Assembly: GCF_007679495.1 (NCBI RefSeq)
Contig: NZ_VEGP01000038.1
Coordinates: 1-51,999, forward strand
Direction of reading: 5' to 3'
Length of the DNA: 51,999 bases
From: Paenibacillus sp. 32O-W
GTDB taxonomy: Bacteria; Bacillota; Bacilli; Paenibacillales; NBRC-103111
Shown here in pieces: positions 24,293-36,708 of this stretch (positions are counted from its first letter, which is position 1; every line of letters starts with the position of its first letter). The translations under genes and the position numbers were made by a program. The notes under the pieces were generated by a model that saw only the letters and a program-made list of their open reading frames with translations, had not been told where the DNA came from and searched no databases.

Positions 24293-25315
24293 ATGAGGGC
24301 CATTCTGGAAATTCAAAAGCAGTTGATGCCCGACATGATCGAAATGTTGAAAAAAAGATACACGATCCTGCATCACATTCAGGTATCTCGTCTGGTAGGC
24401 CGCCGAACGCTCGCTTCTTCCCTGAATATGACTGAGCGCGTGTTAAGGGGCGAGGTCGAGTTTCTGAAGACCCAGGGCTTGCTGGAAGTGGAAAGCTACG
24501 GCATGAGGGTTAGTGAGGCGGGCCAGAAGCTGTTGGAGCAGCTGGAGCCGATGATTAAAGAGCTGTTCGGCTTATCCGACATGGAGAAGCAGATCCGGGA
24601 TGCGTTCGGATTGGAGAAGGTCATCATCGTTCCCGGTGATTCCGATCAGTCTCCTTCCACGAAGAAGGAGTTGGGCCGAGCCGGGGCTTCGGCACTGCGC
24701 AAGATGGCCCAGGAAGCCGGCGTGATCGCCGTGACCGGCGGTTCCACGATGCATGAGGTAGCCAATCACCTGACTCCTACGACCCCGCTTAAGGGCAGCC
24801 TGTTCGTGCCGGCCAGGGGAGGCCTCGGGGAGAGTGTGGAGCTGCAGGCCAACACGATCGCATCTATTATGGCCAAGAAAACCGGAGGCCAGTACCGGCT
24901 GCTGCACGTTCCCGATCATCTCGGGGAGGAAGCCTATCAGTCTCTGATTCAGGACCCGAATATCCGCGAGATTATTGAGGTCATCCGGGATACCCGGATT
25001 GTCGTTCACGGAATCGGAGAAGCTATTGTTATGGCCAAGAGACGCAAGCTGGACAGGAATACGATCGATCGTCTGCTGGCGGACGGCGCTCTGGCGGAAG
25101 CATTCGGCTACTATTTCGACCGGGAAGGCCGGGTGGTGCACAAGATGCCTACCGCGGGACTCCGGCTGGAAGATTTGCAGAATACGAAGGTGATTGCTGT
25201 CGCCGGCGGCAGGAGCAAGGGCGAAAGTATAGCTTCGGTGCTCAAGTACGGCAAGGAGCATGTTCTCGTCATCGACGAGGCTGCGGCTACGGAAATGATG
25301 AATCATCTTCAGTGA
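24293..25315 (+). CDS. cggR: Central glycolytic genes regulator CggR
   Basis: A 340-residue SorC-family repressor. The N-terminal helix-turn-helix lies at about residues 30-60 (VSRLVGRRTLASSLNMTERVL). The effector domain has GDSDQSP, TGGSTMHEV, PARGGLGE and AVAGGRSKGES, the last close to the sugar-phosphate site. CggR senses fructose-1,6-bisphosphate and represses the lower glycolytic operon. It is followed at a 104-bp gap by gapA, pgk, tpiA, gpmI and eno, the standard gene order, which makes the assignment secure. The ATG at 24293 has GGGAG about 11 nt upstream, a somewhat long spacing. Confidence 0.93.
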   Translation: MRAILEIQKQLMPDMIEMLKKRYTILHHIQVSRLVGRRTLASSLNMTERVLRGEVEFLKTQGLLEVESYGMRVSEAGQKLLEQLEPMIKELFGLSDMEKQIRDAFGLEKVIIVPGDSDQSPSTKKELGRAGASALRKMAQEAGVIAVTGGSTMHEVANHLTPTTPLKGSLFVPARGGLGESVELQANTIASIMAKKTGGQYRLLHVPDHLGEEAYQSLIQDPNIREIIEVIRDTRIVVHGIGEAIVMAKRRKLDRNTIDRLLADGALAEAFGYYFDREGRVVHKMPTAGLRLEDLQNTKVIAVAGGRSKGESIASVLKYGKEHVLVIDEAAATEMMNHLQ

Positions 25316-25332
25316 AGCCAGTTTTTTGATAG

Positions 25333-26424
<1,092 letters not shown>

Positions 26425-26436
26425 TAAGAAGCTAAC

Positions 26437-26470
26437 AAATTAGAGGAGAATAATCATTCTCCTCTAATTT
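26437..26470 (+). terminator. Perfect 15-bp hairpin between gapA and pgk
   Basis: AAATTAGAGGAGAAT (26437-26451) pairs perfectly with 26456-26470 around the 4-nt loop AATC. The T run is short, so it may be a weak attenuator or an mRNA-stabilising or processing element. In either case it would set high gapA levels relative to the downstream genes. Confidence 0.7.
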
Positions 26471-26510
26471 TGAATGTAAACCGAAACGAATGTGAGAAGG
26501 AGGGACTCCC

Positions 26511-27692
26511 TTGAACAAGAAAAGCGTCCGTGATATAGATGTCAAAGGGAAAAGGGTTTTTGTCCGTGTAGATTTTAATGTGCCGCTCCAGAACGGTGAA
26601 ATTACCGACGATACCCGGATTCGCGAAACTTTACCCACCATCCGTTATTTGATCGATAACGGCGCGAAGGTTATTCTGGCCAGCCATCTGGGCCGTCCCA
26701 AGGGACAGGTTGTCGAGGAGCTGCGTCTGACCCCGGCGGCACAGCGTCTGTCCGAGCTGTTGGGCAAGCCGGTGGCCAAAGCCGACGAGGCTATTGGCGA
26801 GAAAGTTCAAGCCATGGCAGCCGAGCTGAAGGAAGGAGACGTTCTCCTTCTGGAGAATGTCCGCTTCTATCCCGGAGAAGAGAAGAATGATCCCGAATTG
26901 GCGAAGGCGTTCGCATCGCTTGCCGATCTGTATGTGAACGACGCTTTCGGTGCCGCTCACCGGGCTCATGCTTCGACGGAAGGCATCGCGCATCATCTCC
27001 CTGCCGTATCCGGCCTGCTGATGGAGAAGGAGCTGGAGGTGCTGGGCAAGGCGCTGAACAATCCGGACCGTCCGTTTACAGCGATCATCGGAGGAGCCAA
27101 GGTTAAGGACAAAATCGATGTCATCGACAATCTGCTTAACCTCGCGGATAATCTGATTATCGGGGGCGGCTTGTCCTACACGTTCATCAAGGCTCAGGGC
27201 CATGAAATCGGCAAATCGCTGGTCGACAACGAGAAGCTAGATTTGGCTCTGGACTTTATCAAGAAGGCGAAGGAGAAGGGAGTTAATTTCCTGCTGCCGG
27301 TTGATATTGTCGTGACGGACGATTTCAGCGAGAATGCCAACACGAAGGTGGTCGGCATCGATCAAATTCCTGCGGATTGGGAAGGAATCGACATCGGACC
27401 GAAAACGCGAGAAATCTACGCCGACGTTATTAAAAAATCCAAGCTGGTCGTATGGAACGGGCCGATGGGCGTGTTCGAGATCGAGCCGTTCTCCAAAGGC
27501 ACCCTCGCGGTAGGCGAAGCTTGTGCGGAGACGGAAGCTTACACCATTATCGGGGGCGGAGATTCCGCAGCGGCTGCCGAGAAGTTCAACCTGGCCGACC
27601 GGATGGATCATATCTCTACAGGCGGAGGCGCTTCTCTGGAGTTCATGGAAGGGAAAGCACTGCCGGGCGTAGTCGCTCTTAACGATAAATAA
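26511..27692 (+). CDS. pgk: Phosphoglycerate kinase
   Basis: A 393-residue enzyme that makes ATP from 1,3-bisphosphoglycerate. It has the substrate-binding RVDFNVPL and SHLGRPKG near the N-terminus, [11 protein letters not shown] in the hinge, NGPMGVFE, and the nucleotide-binding [10 protein letters not shown] near the end. It begins with TTG at 26511, fixed by AAGGAGGG 7 nt upstream. It is the second enzyme gene of the glycolytic operon, followed at 25 nt by tpiA. Confidence 0.96.
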   Translation: MNKKSVRDIDVKGKRVFVRVDFNVPLQNGEITDDTRIRETLPTIRYLIDNGAKVILASHLGRPKGQVVEELRLTPAAQRLSELLGKPVAKADEAIGEKVQAMAAELKEGDVLLLENVRFYPGEEKNDPELAKAFASLADLYVNDAFGAAHRAHASTEGIAHHLPAVSGLLMEKELEVLGKALNNPDRPFTAIIGGAKVKDKIDVIDNLLNLADNLIIGGGLSYTFIKAQGHEIGKSLVDNEKLDLALDFIKKAKEKGVNFLLPVDIVVTDDFSENANTKVVGIDQIPADWEGIDIGPKTREIYADVIKKSKLVVWNGPMGVFEIEPFSKGTLAVGEACAETEAYTIIGGGDSAAAAEKFNLADRMDHISTGGGASLEFMEGKALPGVVALNDK

Positions 27693-27717
27693 TCTAGCCT
27701 GAAAGGAGCGGATGAAA

Positions 27718-28470
27718 ATGAGAAAACCAATTATCGCCGGGAACTGGAAAATGTTCAAAACGGTCAAGGAAGCCCGCGAGTTTGCCTCTCAAGTGAAAGG
27801 CAAGGCGGAAGTGGACGGGGTAGAAGCCGTCATTTGCGCTCCCTATACCCAACTGGCCGCGCTAGTTGATGCGCTTCAGGGAACGTCGATCAAGGTTGGG
27901 GCACAGAACCTTCACTGGGAAGAAAGCGGAGCTTACACCGGGGAAATCAGCGGACCGATGCTGCAGGAGACCGGGGTGCAGTATGTCATCATCGGGCATT
28001 CCGAGCGCCGCGCTTATTTCGCTGAAACGGACGAAACCGTCAACAAGAAGGTGCATGCCGCTTTTAAATATGGCTTGACCCCGATCGTATGCGTGGGCGA
28101 GAAGCTGGAGGAAAGAGAAGCCGGCCGCACGAAGGAAGTATGCAAGACTCAAACGGCCGGAGCTTTGCAAGGCCTGACTGCCGAGCAGGCTGCTCAGGTA
28201 GTCATTGCCTATGAGCCTATTTGGGCGATCGGTACGGGCAAATCGTCCACGGCGGAAGACGCCAATGACGTCATCAGCTACATTCGCCAGTTGGTTCAGG
28301 AGCAATTCGATGCGGCAACGGCGGAAGCGATCCGCATTCAATACGGCGGAAGCGTGAAGCCGGGGAACATCCGCGAGTATATGCAGATGTCCGATATTGA
28401 CGGAGCTCTCGTGGGCGGAGCCAGCCTGGAGCCGGATTCCTACATCCAACTAGTGGAAGGAGCTCGATAA
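27718..28470 (+). CDS. tpiA: Triosephosphate isomerase
   Basis: A 250-residue TIM barrel interconverting DHAP and glyceraldehyde-3-phosphate. It has NWKM with the substrate lysine at the N-terminus, IIGHSERR with the catalytic histidine, [11 protein letters not shown] with catalytic Glu and loop 6, and YGGSV near the C-terminus. The ATG at 27718 is preferred because GGAG is 9 nt upstream; the ATG at 27712 is only 3 nt from it. It is part of the glycolytic operon and ends 3 nt before gpmI. Confidence 0.96.
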   Translation: MRKPIIAGNWKMFKTVKEAREFASQVKGKAEVDGVEAVICAPYTQLAALVDALQGTSIKVGAQNLHWEESGAYTGEISGPMLQETGVQYVIIGHSERRAYFAETDETVNKKVHAAFKYGLTPIVCVGEKLEEREAGRTKEVCKTQTAGALQGLTAEQAAQVVIAYEPIWAIGTGKSSTAEDANDVISYIRQLVQEQFDAATAEAIRIQYGGSVKPGNIREYMQMSDIDGALVGGASLEPDSYIQLVEGAR

Positions 28471-28473
28471 GCG

Positions 28474-30015
28474 ATGTCCAGACCGAAACCGTTGGCGCTT
28501 ATTATTCTGGATGGATTCGGCCTTCGCGAAGAGGTCCAGGGCAATGCTGTCGCTCAAGCCAACAAGCCTAATTACGACCGTTACTGGCAGCAATATCCTC
28601 ACACGACTCTGACCGCATGCGGAGAGGCCGTCGGACTGCCGGAAGGGCAGATGGGCAACTCCGAGGTAGGCCATCTGAACATCGGTGCCGGCCGGATCGT
28701 CTATCAGGACCTGACCCGCATCTCGAAGTCGATTCGTGAAGGGGAGTTCTACAGCAACGAGGTGCTGCAGGAGGCTATCCTTCACGCGAAGCAGAACAAC
28801 AAGAAGGTTCATCTGTACGGCTTGCTATCGGATGGCGGCGTACATAGCCATATTGATCATTTGTATGCCTTGCTGGAGCTGTGCAAGAAGGAAGGCGTTC
28901 AGGATGTTTATATTCATGCGTTCCTGGACGGCCGGGATGTGGCACCGGATAGCGCCAAGACCTATATGGAGCAATTGTTGAGCAAGATCGAGGAAATCGG
29001 AGTCGGCCGGGTTGCTACCGTTCAGGGCAGATACTATGCCATGGACCGTGACAAGCGCTGGGACCGGGTAGAGAAATCGTACCGCGCCATGGTATACGGC
29101 GAAGGCCCGAAATTCCGCGATCCGATCGAAGCGATCGTGCAATCCTATGAGCAATCCGTCTATGACGAGTTCGTCCTGCCGACGGTTATCGTTGATGAGA
29201 ACGGCGAACCGGCGGGCCGGGTGGAGTCGGAGGATTCCGTCATTTTCTTCAACTTCCGTCCGGACCGTGCGATTCAGCTGTCCCAGGTATTCACGAACAG
29301 TGATTTCCGTTCCTTCGACCGCGGAGAGCATTTCCCAACCAATCTGCACTTCGTCTGTATGACGCTGTTCAGTGAAACGGTTGGAGGATTCGTCGCCTAC
29401 AAGCCGAAGGATCTGGATAATACGCTCGGAGAAGTGCTCGCGCAGAACGGCCTGACCCAGCTGAGGACCGCCGAGACGGAAAAATATCCGCACGTCACCT
29501 TCTTCTTCAGCGGCGGCCGGGATGTAGAGCTGCCGGGTGAAACGAGAGTTCTGATCGACTCTCCGAAAGTGGCCACCTACGATTTGAAGCCGGAGATGAG
29601 CGCTTACGAATTGACCGAATCGACCCTCCGCGAGATTGAGTCCGGCAAGCATGATGTCATTATTCTCAATTTCGCCAATCCGGATATGGTAGGCCATTCC
29701 GGTCTGGTGGAGCCGACCGTTCGTGCGGTCGAAGCGGTGGATGAGTGCCTCGGCAAGCTCGTGGAGGCCATCCTGGCCAAAGGCGGAACGGCCGTCATCA
29801 CAGCCGACCACGGCAACGCGGATATTGTCCGCGATGAGCAGGACCGTCCGTTTACGGCCCATACGACCAATCCTGTGCCTTTTATCGTGACGGACAACAA
29901 CGTTTCCCTCAGGGAAGGCGGGATTCTGGCCGATATCGCCCCGACAATGCTGAGCTTGCTCAATCTGGAGCAGCCTGAGCAGATGACCGGCCAAACTCTG
30001 ATCGTGAGTAAGTAA
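28474..30015 (+). CDS. gpmI: 2,3-bisphosphoglycerate-independent phosphoglycerate mutase
   Basis: A 513-residue, manganese-dependent alkaline-phosphatase-superfamily mutase that converts 3-phosphoglycerate to 2-phosphoglycerate. It has ILDGFG at the N-terminus, the serine nucleophile in [41 protein letters not shown] and TADHGNAD. It is almost abutting tpiA; the ribosome-binding site (AAGGAG) lies within the tpiA end. It is translationally coupled and part of the glycolytic operon. Confidence 0.96.
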   Translation: MSRPKPLALIILDGFGLREEVQGNAVAQANKPNYDRYWQQYPHTTLTACGEAVGLPEGQMGNSEVGHLNIGAGRIVYQDLTRISKSIREGEFYSNEVLQEAILHAKQNNKKVHLYGLLSDGGVHSHIDHLYALLELCKKEGVQDVYIHAFLDGRDVAPDSAKTYMEQLLSKIEEIGVGRVATVQGRYYAMDRDKRWDRVEKSYRAMVYGEGPKFRDPIEAIVQSYEQSVYDEFVLPTVIVDENGEPAGRVESEDSVIFFNFRPDRAIQLSQVFTNSDFRSFDRGEHFPTNLHFVCMTLFSETVGGFVAYKPKDLDNTLGEVLAQNGLTQLRTAETEKYPHVTFFFSGGRDVELPGETRVLIDSPKVATYDLKPEMSAYELTESTLREIESGKHDVIILNFANPDMVGHSGLVEPTVRAVEAVDECLGKLVEAILAKGGTAVITADHGNADIVRDEQDRPFTAHTTNPVPFIVTDNNVSLREGGILADIAPTMLSLLNLEQPEQMTGQTLIVSK

Positions 30016-30130
30016 TTTCGTCCGGGCGAAGCTAACACAGGAAATCGAACGAAGATGATGTTCGGCCTGGTTAGAGTCCCCGCATATGGACGAGTGTCTT
30101 AATCTGATGATATGATCGGATAGAATATGA

Positions 30131-31441
<1,311 letters not shown>

Positions 31442-31749
31442 TACGTCTGCTTGAAGTATGAGGGGATGCCCCAGCTTTAAGGGCGAAACAAACGGGCTAT
31501 GCTGAGATCATTCAGCATAGCCTAACTTATAGATTGGGATTAAAATGATGCCAATCGAAAATAGGACGCTGAAACTTAACGTCCGGAGGAACGTAATATA
31601 ACAAGGACCGGAAGTGTGGCTCGGAAGAGTCGCGGTTAACCTAAAGCTTGATACTAAGGAAGATTCATTGGCAACCATATTTACCGTGCAAGGTTAAGTA
31701 GTAAGGTGGTAATTCATCATTAGACCGAAAAAATACTGGAGGGGATCGG
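31442..31749. other. Intergenic region with terminator and further possible RNA structure
   Basis: After eno, GGCTATGCTGA (31495-31505) and TCAGCATAGCC (31512-31522) form a perfect 11-bp hairpin, the likely operon end. About 230 bp follow without a gene. They include GGACG/CGTCC arms near 31563-31583 and the purine-rich GGACCGGAAG. No known riboswitch was recognised. Confidence 0.5.
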
Positions 31750-32457
31750 ATGGGAAGATGGCTGGTAACGATACTTTTTTTGATAGTGAGCGCCTTTTTG
31801 ACCCAATGGATTCCCTTCTCTTCTTTCTTCCGGAATTTGAATACGTTGATTCACGAGTTCGGGCACGCCCTGACGACATTGGTTCTGTCCGGCAAGGTAT
31901 TGTATATTGAGCTGTATTCCGACCACAGCGGAGTGACCCGGTCGGCGGTCAAGGATTCTTGGGCCTTCATTCCCGTCGCTTTAGCGGGATATACGACTTC
32001 TTCGTTGTTTGCCTGGTTTATGTTCTCCCTGGACGCCAAGGGCAAGCAGAAGCTCGCATTGTCGATCATAACGGGCATTGCCGTTCTGAGCCTGATCCTG
32101 TTCGTCCGCAACTCGTTCGGAATGCTGTGGCTCGCCGGATTTATCGCGCTGACCGTCGTCGTCCTGCTGGTGGGGGGCCAGAAGCTTGGCCGCTTCTATT
32201 ATTTGCTCATTTCCTTCCTCATGCTGGAGGATTCGGTATTCGGCTCGTTCTCCTTGATTCTGTACGCCTGGGAAGATTCGACGAGTGCGGGAGATGCCAC
32301 TCTGCTGAGCCAACATACGCCGCTTCCGGCGATTGTGTGGGCGGGATTTTTCACCGTATTCTCCTTATGGTGCGCAGTCAAAGCTCTGATGACCTTCATC
32401 GGGCCCAAGAATGCACCCAAACCGGTTACAGCATCTAACGAGAGCCAGTTGTTCTAG
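31750..32457 (+). CDS. M50-like integral membrane metallopeptidase
   Basis: A 235-residue membrane protein with about six hydrophobic segments. The zinc-protease motif HEFGH (His35, Glu36, His39) sits at the start of the second segment, as in the M50B/site-2-protease-like family. The usual NPDG-type second motif is not obvious; Asp219-like residues near the C-terminus are lacking, so the third ligand is unclear. Its role in the cell is unknown. An upstream GGAGGGGAT site supports the start. It stands alone between the glycolytic operon and secG. Confidence 0.72.
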   Translation: MGRWLVTILFLIVSAFLTQWIPFSSFFRNLNTLIHEFGHALTTLVLSGKVLYIELYSDHSGVTRSAVKDSWAFIPVALAGYTTSSLFAWFMFSLDAKGKQKLALSIITGIAVLSLILFVRNSFGMLWLAGFIALTVVVLLVGGQKLGRFYYLLISFLMLEDSVFGSFSLILYAWEDSTSAGDATLLSQHTPLPAIVWAGFFTVFSLWCAVKALMTFIGPKNAPKPVTASNESQLF

Positions 32458-32581
32458 GGAGCATGCCTGAAAATGCCGCCGGCTTCTTCAAGCTTAAAAC
32501 CATGAATGCTTAAGGCCTTCAAAGGTTAGAATGGTTTACCATTAATGACATGGAATGTTTTGGAATTAGGACAAACATTAA

Positions 32582-32610
32582 TTGTATTTTGGGCCGGCGT
32601 ATGTTAAAAT
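32582..32610 (+). promoter_or_regulatory. Promoter of secG
   Basis: TTGTAT (32582-32587) and TAAAAT (32605-32610) are separated by 17 bp, about 98 bp ahead of the secG start. It is a plausible SigA promoter for secG. Confidence 0.5.
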
Positions 32611-32707
32611 AAGTTTGCTGTGTCGGTTTCGGCTTTATTTCTCATGGAGAAACAAATCAACGCTGACGGACGATGCTGCACTGGAACTTGTCTTAGGAGG
32701 TGGAATT

Positions 32708-32941
32708 ATGGTTGTTGCATTGAAAATCATCTTGATTATCTTTTCGCTAGGCTTGATTGCCGTTGTGCTCCTTCAAAAAGGGAAAAGCGCAGGCTTGTCA
32801 GGTGCCATCTCCGGGGGTGCGGAACATCTGTTCGGTAAGCAGAAAGCTCGCGGGCTGGATCTTCTCTTGTCCCGGTTGACGGCTGTTTTGGCTGCGGGCT
32901 TTATCATTGTTGCTTTGTTGATCGGTTATTTCGTAAAATAA
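32708..32941 (+). CDS. secG: Preprotein translocase subunit SecG
   Basis: A 77-residue SecG, the small auxiliary subunit of the SecYEG channel. Two transmembrane segments (about 5-25 and 53-75) flank the conserved loop [33 protein letters not shown] (32695-32703) fixes the ATG at 32708; the longer reading from 32582 runs through the promoter. Its place upstream of rnr, smpB and ssrA is the usual order in Bacilli. A terminator follows directly. Confidence 0.93.
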   Translation: MVVALKIILIIFSLGLIAVVLLQKGKSAGLSGAISGGAEHLFGKQKARGLDLLLSRLTAVLAAGFIIVALLIGYFVK

Positions 32942-32957
32942 AGAGCGAATTCGAATG

Positions 32958-32982
32958 CAGCAGGAGTTTTCCTGCTGTTTTT
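32958..32982 (+). terminator. Terminator of secG
   Basis: CAGCAGGA (32958-32965) pairs with TCCTGCTG (32970-32977) and is followed by TTTTT. Confidence 0.85.
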
Positions 32983-33301
32983 GTATTTCTGAGGCTTTGA
33001 TCCGAATACATAACCCGGTGTGAACGGAAATTCCCTTCAGGGAATATTATAAAACGCTAATATGTTGGCGATAAGATGGACATTCCATTAGCGGAGGATG
33101 AAAGGGCGCTTGTGGACGAGTTTACGGTATGGCCAACGTCTCTGAATGCTTCGCTCGCCACTAATTGACTCAGGCAGAAGTTTTTTTCGCCCTTTAACGG
33201 ATTTCATGTGCGTAAGGGGGATTAGTCCCTGTTCTTTGGGTAAATACTTTGAAGTAGGAAGCCATAAACCGGGACTTTATAAATGACTAAAGGAGATGCT
33301 A
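32983..33301. other. Leader region ahead of rnr
   Basis: About 320 bp without a convincing gene. It has a small dyad ATGGA-CAT-TCCAT (33077-33089). The arms AAAGGGCG (33101-33108) and CGCCCTTT (33188-33195) could close an about 95-nt domain. A 30-codon frame beginning ATG at 33076 lacks a ribosome-binding site. In B. subtilis an esterase gene lies here; it is absent. Confidence 0.4.
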
Positions 33302-35767
33302 ATGATAACGGAAGAAGAAATACTGAAGCTGCTGAATGATCCGGACTATCGTCCGATGACTTATCGTGAATTGGAGCAGCATTTTGAAATTAGCGATTCG
33401 CAAGATTATAAACAATTTCTGAAAATGTTAAACCGGATGGAGGAGGAAGGGACGGTATACCGGACCCGCAACGAGCGGTACGCCCTGCCGGATCGCCTGA
33501 ATTTGATCAAGGGCCGGCTGCAGGCGCATCCCAAAGGATTCGGCTTCCTGATTCCGGAAGACAAAGATCTGGCCGATGTATACATTCATGCCAACGACAT
33601 GGGCGGAGCCATGAATGGAGATACCGTTCTCGTCCGAATTTCCGTGAAGGGTCCGGCGGGAGGAAGGCTCGAGGGCGAAGTGATCAAAATCGTTCACCGG
33701 GCTACCACCCAGGTGGTCGGAGTTTTCGAGGATCACGACAGCTTTGCTTTCGTCATTCCGGATGACAAGCGGATTTCCCGGGATATTTTCGTGGCGAAGG
33801 AAGGATATATGGGCGCGGTCCACGGCCAGAAGGTGGTAGCCCGAATTATCAGCTACCCGGAAGGAAGGGCGGCTGCCCAAGGGGAAGTCATTGAAATTCT
33901 CGGACATAAGAATGACCCCGGTGTGGACATTTTATCGATTATTCGCAAATTCCAGCTTCCGGAGCAGTTCAGCGACGAAGTGATGGCGGAAGCCCAGGCG
34001 GTGCCCGATACGATCAGCGAAGAGGAGCTGCGCGGACGGCGGGACCTGAGGAACAAGCGGATCGTGACGATCGACGGCGAAGATGCGAAGGATCTGGACG
34101 ATGCGGTCAATGTGGAACGGCTTCCTAACGGAAATTATTTGTTGGGCGTGCATATCGCCGATGTCAGCTATTATGTGAAGGAAAATTCCGCTCTCGACCG
34201 GGAAGCTTACAATCGGGGCTGCAGCGTGTATCTGGTGGACCGGGTCATCCCGATGCTGCCGCACAGGCTGTCCAATGGAATCTGCAGCTTGAACCCGAAG
34301 GTGGACCGTCTGACGATGTCCTGCGAGATGGAAATCGACACCAAGGGGAAAGTCGTTAACCATGACATCTTTACCAGTGTCATCCGGACTACGGAGAGAA
34401 TGACTTATAACAATGTGCGCAAAATTTTGACCGGTGAAGAGCCCGAGCTGCTGGAGCGGTACAAAGATCTGGTCGACGATTTCAAGCTGATGGAAGAGCT
34501 GGCGCTCAAGCTGAGAGCTTACCGCATGCAGCGGGGAGCCATCGATTTCGACTTTCAGGAATCGAAGATCATTGTCGATGAGAACGGCAAGCCTCTGGAT
34601 ATTGTCAAAAGGGAGCGGACGATTGCCGAGCAAATCATCGAGGAGTTCATGCTGAAAGCGAATGAGACGGTGTCGGAGCATTTTCATTGGTTGAAGGTGC
34701 CGTTTCTGTACCGGATTCACGAAGACCCGGATTCGGAAAAATTGATGCATTTTATGGGCTTTGTTACAAATTTCGGATATACAGTCAAGGGTAAGGGGAA
34801 TACGGTTCATCCCCGGGCGCTGCAAACTCTGCTGGAGGAAATCAAGGGAAAGAAGGAGGAGACGGTCATCAGCACCGTGCTGCTCCGGTCGATGAAGCAG
34901 GCCCGGTATGACGCCGAGAGCCTGGGGCACTTCGGCTTGTCGGCGGAGTTCTATTCCCACTTTACTTCTCCGATCCGCCGTTATCCGGACCTGATTATCC
35001 ACCGCATCATTCGCGAGGTGCTGGAGCAGGGGAATTTGTCGGAGAAGCGGACGGAATATTTGGCCTCCCGCATGGAGGACATCGCTCGTCAGTCTTCGGA
35101 ACGGGAGAGATTAGCGGTCGAGGCGGAGCGGGAAACCGATGCGCTGAAGAAGGCCGAGTATATGCTCGATAAAGTCGGAGAAGAGTTCACCGGCATCATC
35201 AGCAGCGTCACCAACTTCGGAATGTTCGTCGAGCTGGAGAATACGGTGGAGGGGCTGATTCGCCTGAGCGATCTCGCCGATGATTATTATCACTATCACG
35301 AGATGCAGCATCTGTTGATCGGAGAGCGGACCTCGAGAATTTACCGCATCGGGGATGAGGTGAAGGTGAGGGTAGCTCGCGTCAATCTCGACGAGCATAC
35401 GATCGACTTCGAGCTCGTCGAAGCGATAGCCCGCAGCTCGAAGGGAGAGGCCCGCGAGCTAATCGGCGCCGCCAAGCGCGGCCGGAACGGCGGTTCGTCT
35501 GCCGCCCGCTCCAAGAAGGGAGCGGAAGGCGCAGGCCGCCGAAGCGCCAAGCGCCAAGCGGCTGGCGAAGCCTTGGTCCCCGCTCCGGGGGAGGGGGACC
35601 AAGGTGCCGCCGCAGCGGGCCGCGCGGGAGCCGCGCGCAAGAGCCGCGCCGCAGGCGTCTTCGTCCCCGGCCGGGAGGGCGGGGATGAAGGGGCCGCGAA
35701 GAGGCGGAAGCGCAAGGCGGCGGCGCCGTTCTACGCCGGCGTGAAGAAGCGGCGGCGGAAGAAGTGA
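33302..35767 (+). CDS. rnr: Ribonuclease R
   Basis: An 821-residue 3'-5' exoribonuclease that degrades structured RNA and works with tmRNA/SmpB in quality control. It has an N-terminal winged helix (about 1-65), two cold-shock domains, and an RNB domain with the acidic metal site in DGEDAKDLDDAV and the end motif SPIRRYPDL. An S1 domain follows (GIISSVTNFGMFVELE). An unusually long, low-complexity Lys/Arg/Ala/Gly tail of roughly 95 residues ends RRRKK. AAAGGAG lies 6 nt before the ATG at 33302; the ATG at 33296 overlaps it. The tail-encoding DNA is very GC-rich and contains an 11-bp perfect hairpin (35571-35604). Confidence 0.95.
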   Translation: MITEEEILKLLNDPDYRPMTYRELEQHFEISDSQDYKQFLKMLNRMEEEGTVYRTRNERYALPDRLNLIKGRLQAHPKGFGFLIPEDKDLADVYIHANDMGGAMNGDTVLVRISVKGPAGGRLEGEVIKIVHRATTQVVGVFEDHDSFAFVIPDDKRISRDIFVAKEGYMGAVHGQKVVARIISYPEGRAAAQGEVIEILGHKNDPGVDILSIIRKFQLPEQFSDEVMAEAQAVPDTISEEELRGRRDLRNKRIVTIDGEDAKDLDDAVNVERLPNGNYLLGVHIADVSYYVKENSALDREAYNRGCSVYLVDRVIPMLPHRLSNGICSLNPKVDRLTMSCEMEIDTKGKVVNHDIFTSVIRTTERMTYNNVRKILTGEEPELLERYKDLVDDFKLMEELALKLRAYRMQRGAIDFDFQESKIIVDENGKPLDIVKRERTIAEQIIEEFMLKANETVSEHFHWLKVPFLYRIHEDPDSEKLMHFMGFVTNFGYTVKGKGNTVHPRALQTLLEEIKGKKEETVISTVLLRSMKQARYDAESLGHFGLSAEFYSHFTSPIRRYPDLIIHRIIREVLEQGNLSEKRTEYLASRMEDIARQSSERERLAVEAERETDALKKAEYMLDKVGEEFTGIISSVTNFGMFVELENTVEGLIRLSDLADDYYHYHEMQHLLIGERTSRIYRIGDEVKVRVARVNLDEHTIDFELVEAIARSSKGEARELIGAAKRGRNGGSSAARSKKGAEGAGRRSAKRQAAGEALVPAPGEGDQGAAAAGRAGAARKSRAAGVFVPGREGGDEGAAKRRKRKAAAPFYAGVKKRRRKK

Positions 35768-35786
35768 AAGATCGGATATAACGAAA

Positions 35787-35833
35787 AACTCCCGGGGAGA
35801 TCCCTTGATTTATGCCCCGGGAGTTGGTACAAT
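35787..35833 (+). promoter_or_regulatory. rnr hairpin overlapping the smpB promoter
   Basis: AACTCCCGGGG (35787-35797) pairs perfectly with CCCCGGGAGTT (35815-35825) after rnr. The -35 TTGATT (35805-35810) lies in its loop, and an extended -10 TGGTACAAT (TACAAT 35828-35833, 17-bp spacer) lies just after it. The hairpin probably shields smpB from rnr read-through, or is part of smpB control. Confidence 0.55.
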
Positions 35834-35864
35834 TAGCTCCTAGTTAGATGAAGGAGTGATTGTT

Positions 35865-36344
35865 ATGGGCAAGAATAGCGAGAGCAAGACGCTCGCCCAG
35901 AACAAGAAGGCTTCCCATGATTACTTTATCGAGGAAACTTACGAATGCGGCCTGGTGCTTACCGGCACAGAGATCAAATCTCTGCGCGGGGGCAGAGCCA
36001 ACATCAGTGACAGCTTCGCTACGATTCGTAATGGAGAAGCATTTGTGCACAATATGCATATAAGCCCTTTCGAACAGGGAAATCGGTTCAATCCGACCGA
36101 TCCTACAAGGGCCCGCAAACTGCTTCTTAAGCGAGCCGAGATCAACAAGCTGATCGGTGCGGTTAAGCAGGAAGGCTATACGCTGGTTCCCTTGAAGGTT
36201 TACGTGCGCAACGGCTATGCCAAGCTGCTGATCGGACTGGGCAAAGGGAAGAAGCAGTACGACAAGCGCCAATCCGCTGCTAAACGCGACGCCAACCGCG
36301 ACATCCAACGAGCGCTGCGGGAGAAGCAGAAGGTTGCACGTTAA
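35865..36344 (+). CDS. smpB: SsrA-binding protein SmpB
   Basis: A 159-residue RNA-binding protein required for tmRNA to enter stalled ribosomes. It has the characteristic [24 protein letters not shown] and GRANISDSF in the oligonucleotide-binding barrel, and a basic C-terminal tail ([10 protein letters not shown], ending REKQKVAR) that reaches into the mRNA channel. AAGGAG (35851-35856) is 8 nt before the ATG at 35865. It lies directly upstream of ssrA, its RNA partner. Confidence 0.96.
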   Translation: MGKNSESKTLAQNKKASHDYFIEETYECGLVLTGTEIKSLRGGRANISDSFATIRNGEAFVHNMHISPFEQGNRFNPTDPTRARKLLLKRAEINKLIGAVKQEGYTLVPLKVYVRNGYAKLLIGLGKGKKQYDKRQSAAKRDANRDIQRALREKQKVAR

Positions 36345-36708
36345 GTAGCTCCCAGGCAATTTGTGGTTGTGTTGGGACCGCTGTTATCTCGTGGGCTTGT
36401 GTAAGGTTGTCCCGTTAAGACCTTATCTCTCATATTCCCGTTTACTGGATGCGTGAGGTGTCAATCAGCACTTATGATTAATGCTTAATAGATATGCTGT
36501 CTCGCCGGAGTTCTCTAATGGTTTAGCAAAGCCAGAGATCTCCTTGCTTTCCATGAAACGCCCATGCAGATGAGGGTGGTTTATGGTATACTAAAGGTAT
36601 CAGTCCGTTCTTGGAACGGCTTATTATAGGCTCATGATCTCGATGATGCAGACGTTCCGGGAGTAGTGATTCCGAACGTTGAACCATCGATCCTATCGGC
36701 CTTATTAC
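36345..36708. other. smpB-ssrA intergenic region with ssrA promoter
   Basis: No gene is seen. An extended -10 element TGGTATACT (TATACT 36587-36592) probably drives ssrA, giving a 5' leader of roughly 110 nt that must be removed by processing. The -35 is poor. Confidence 0.5.

Noticed and set aside
28825-29994. Minus-strand open frame of 389 codons opposite gpmI
   Set aside because: Shadow of a confidently identified gene; codon bias of the sense strand explains it.
33932-35002. Minus-strand open frame of 356 codons opposite rnr
   Set aside because: Shadow of RNase R with no domain, promoter or ribosome-binding site.
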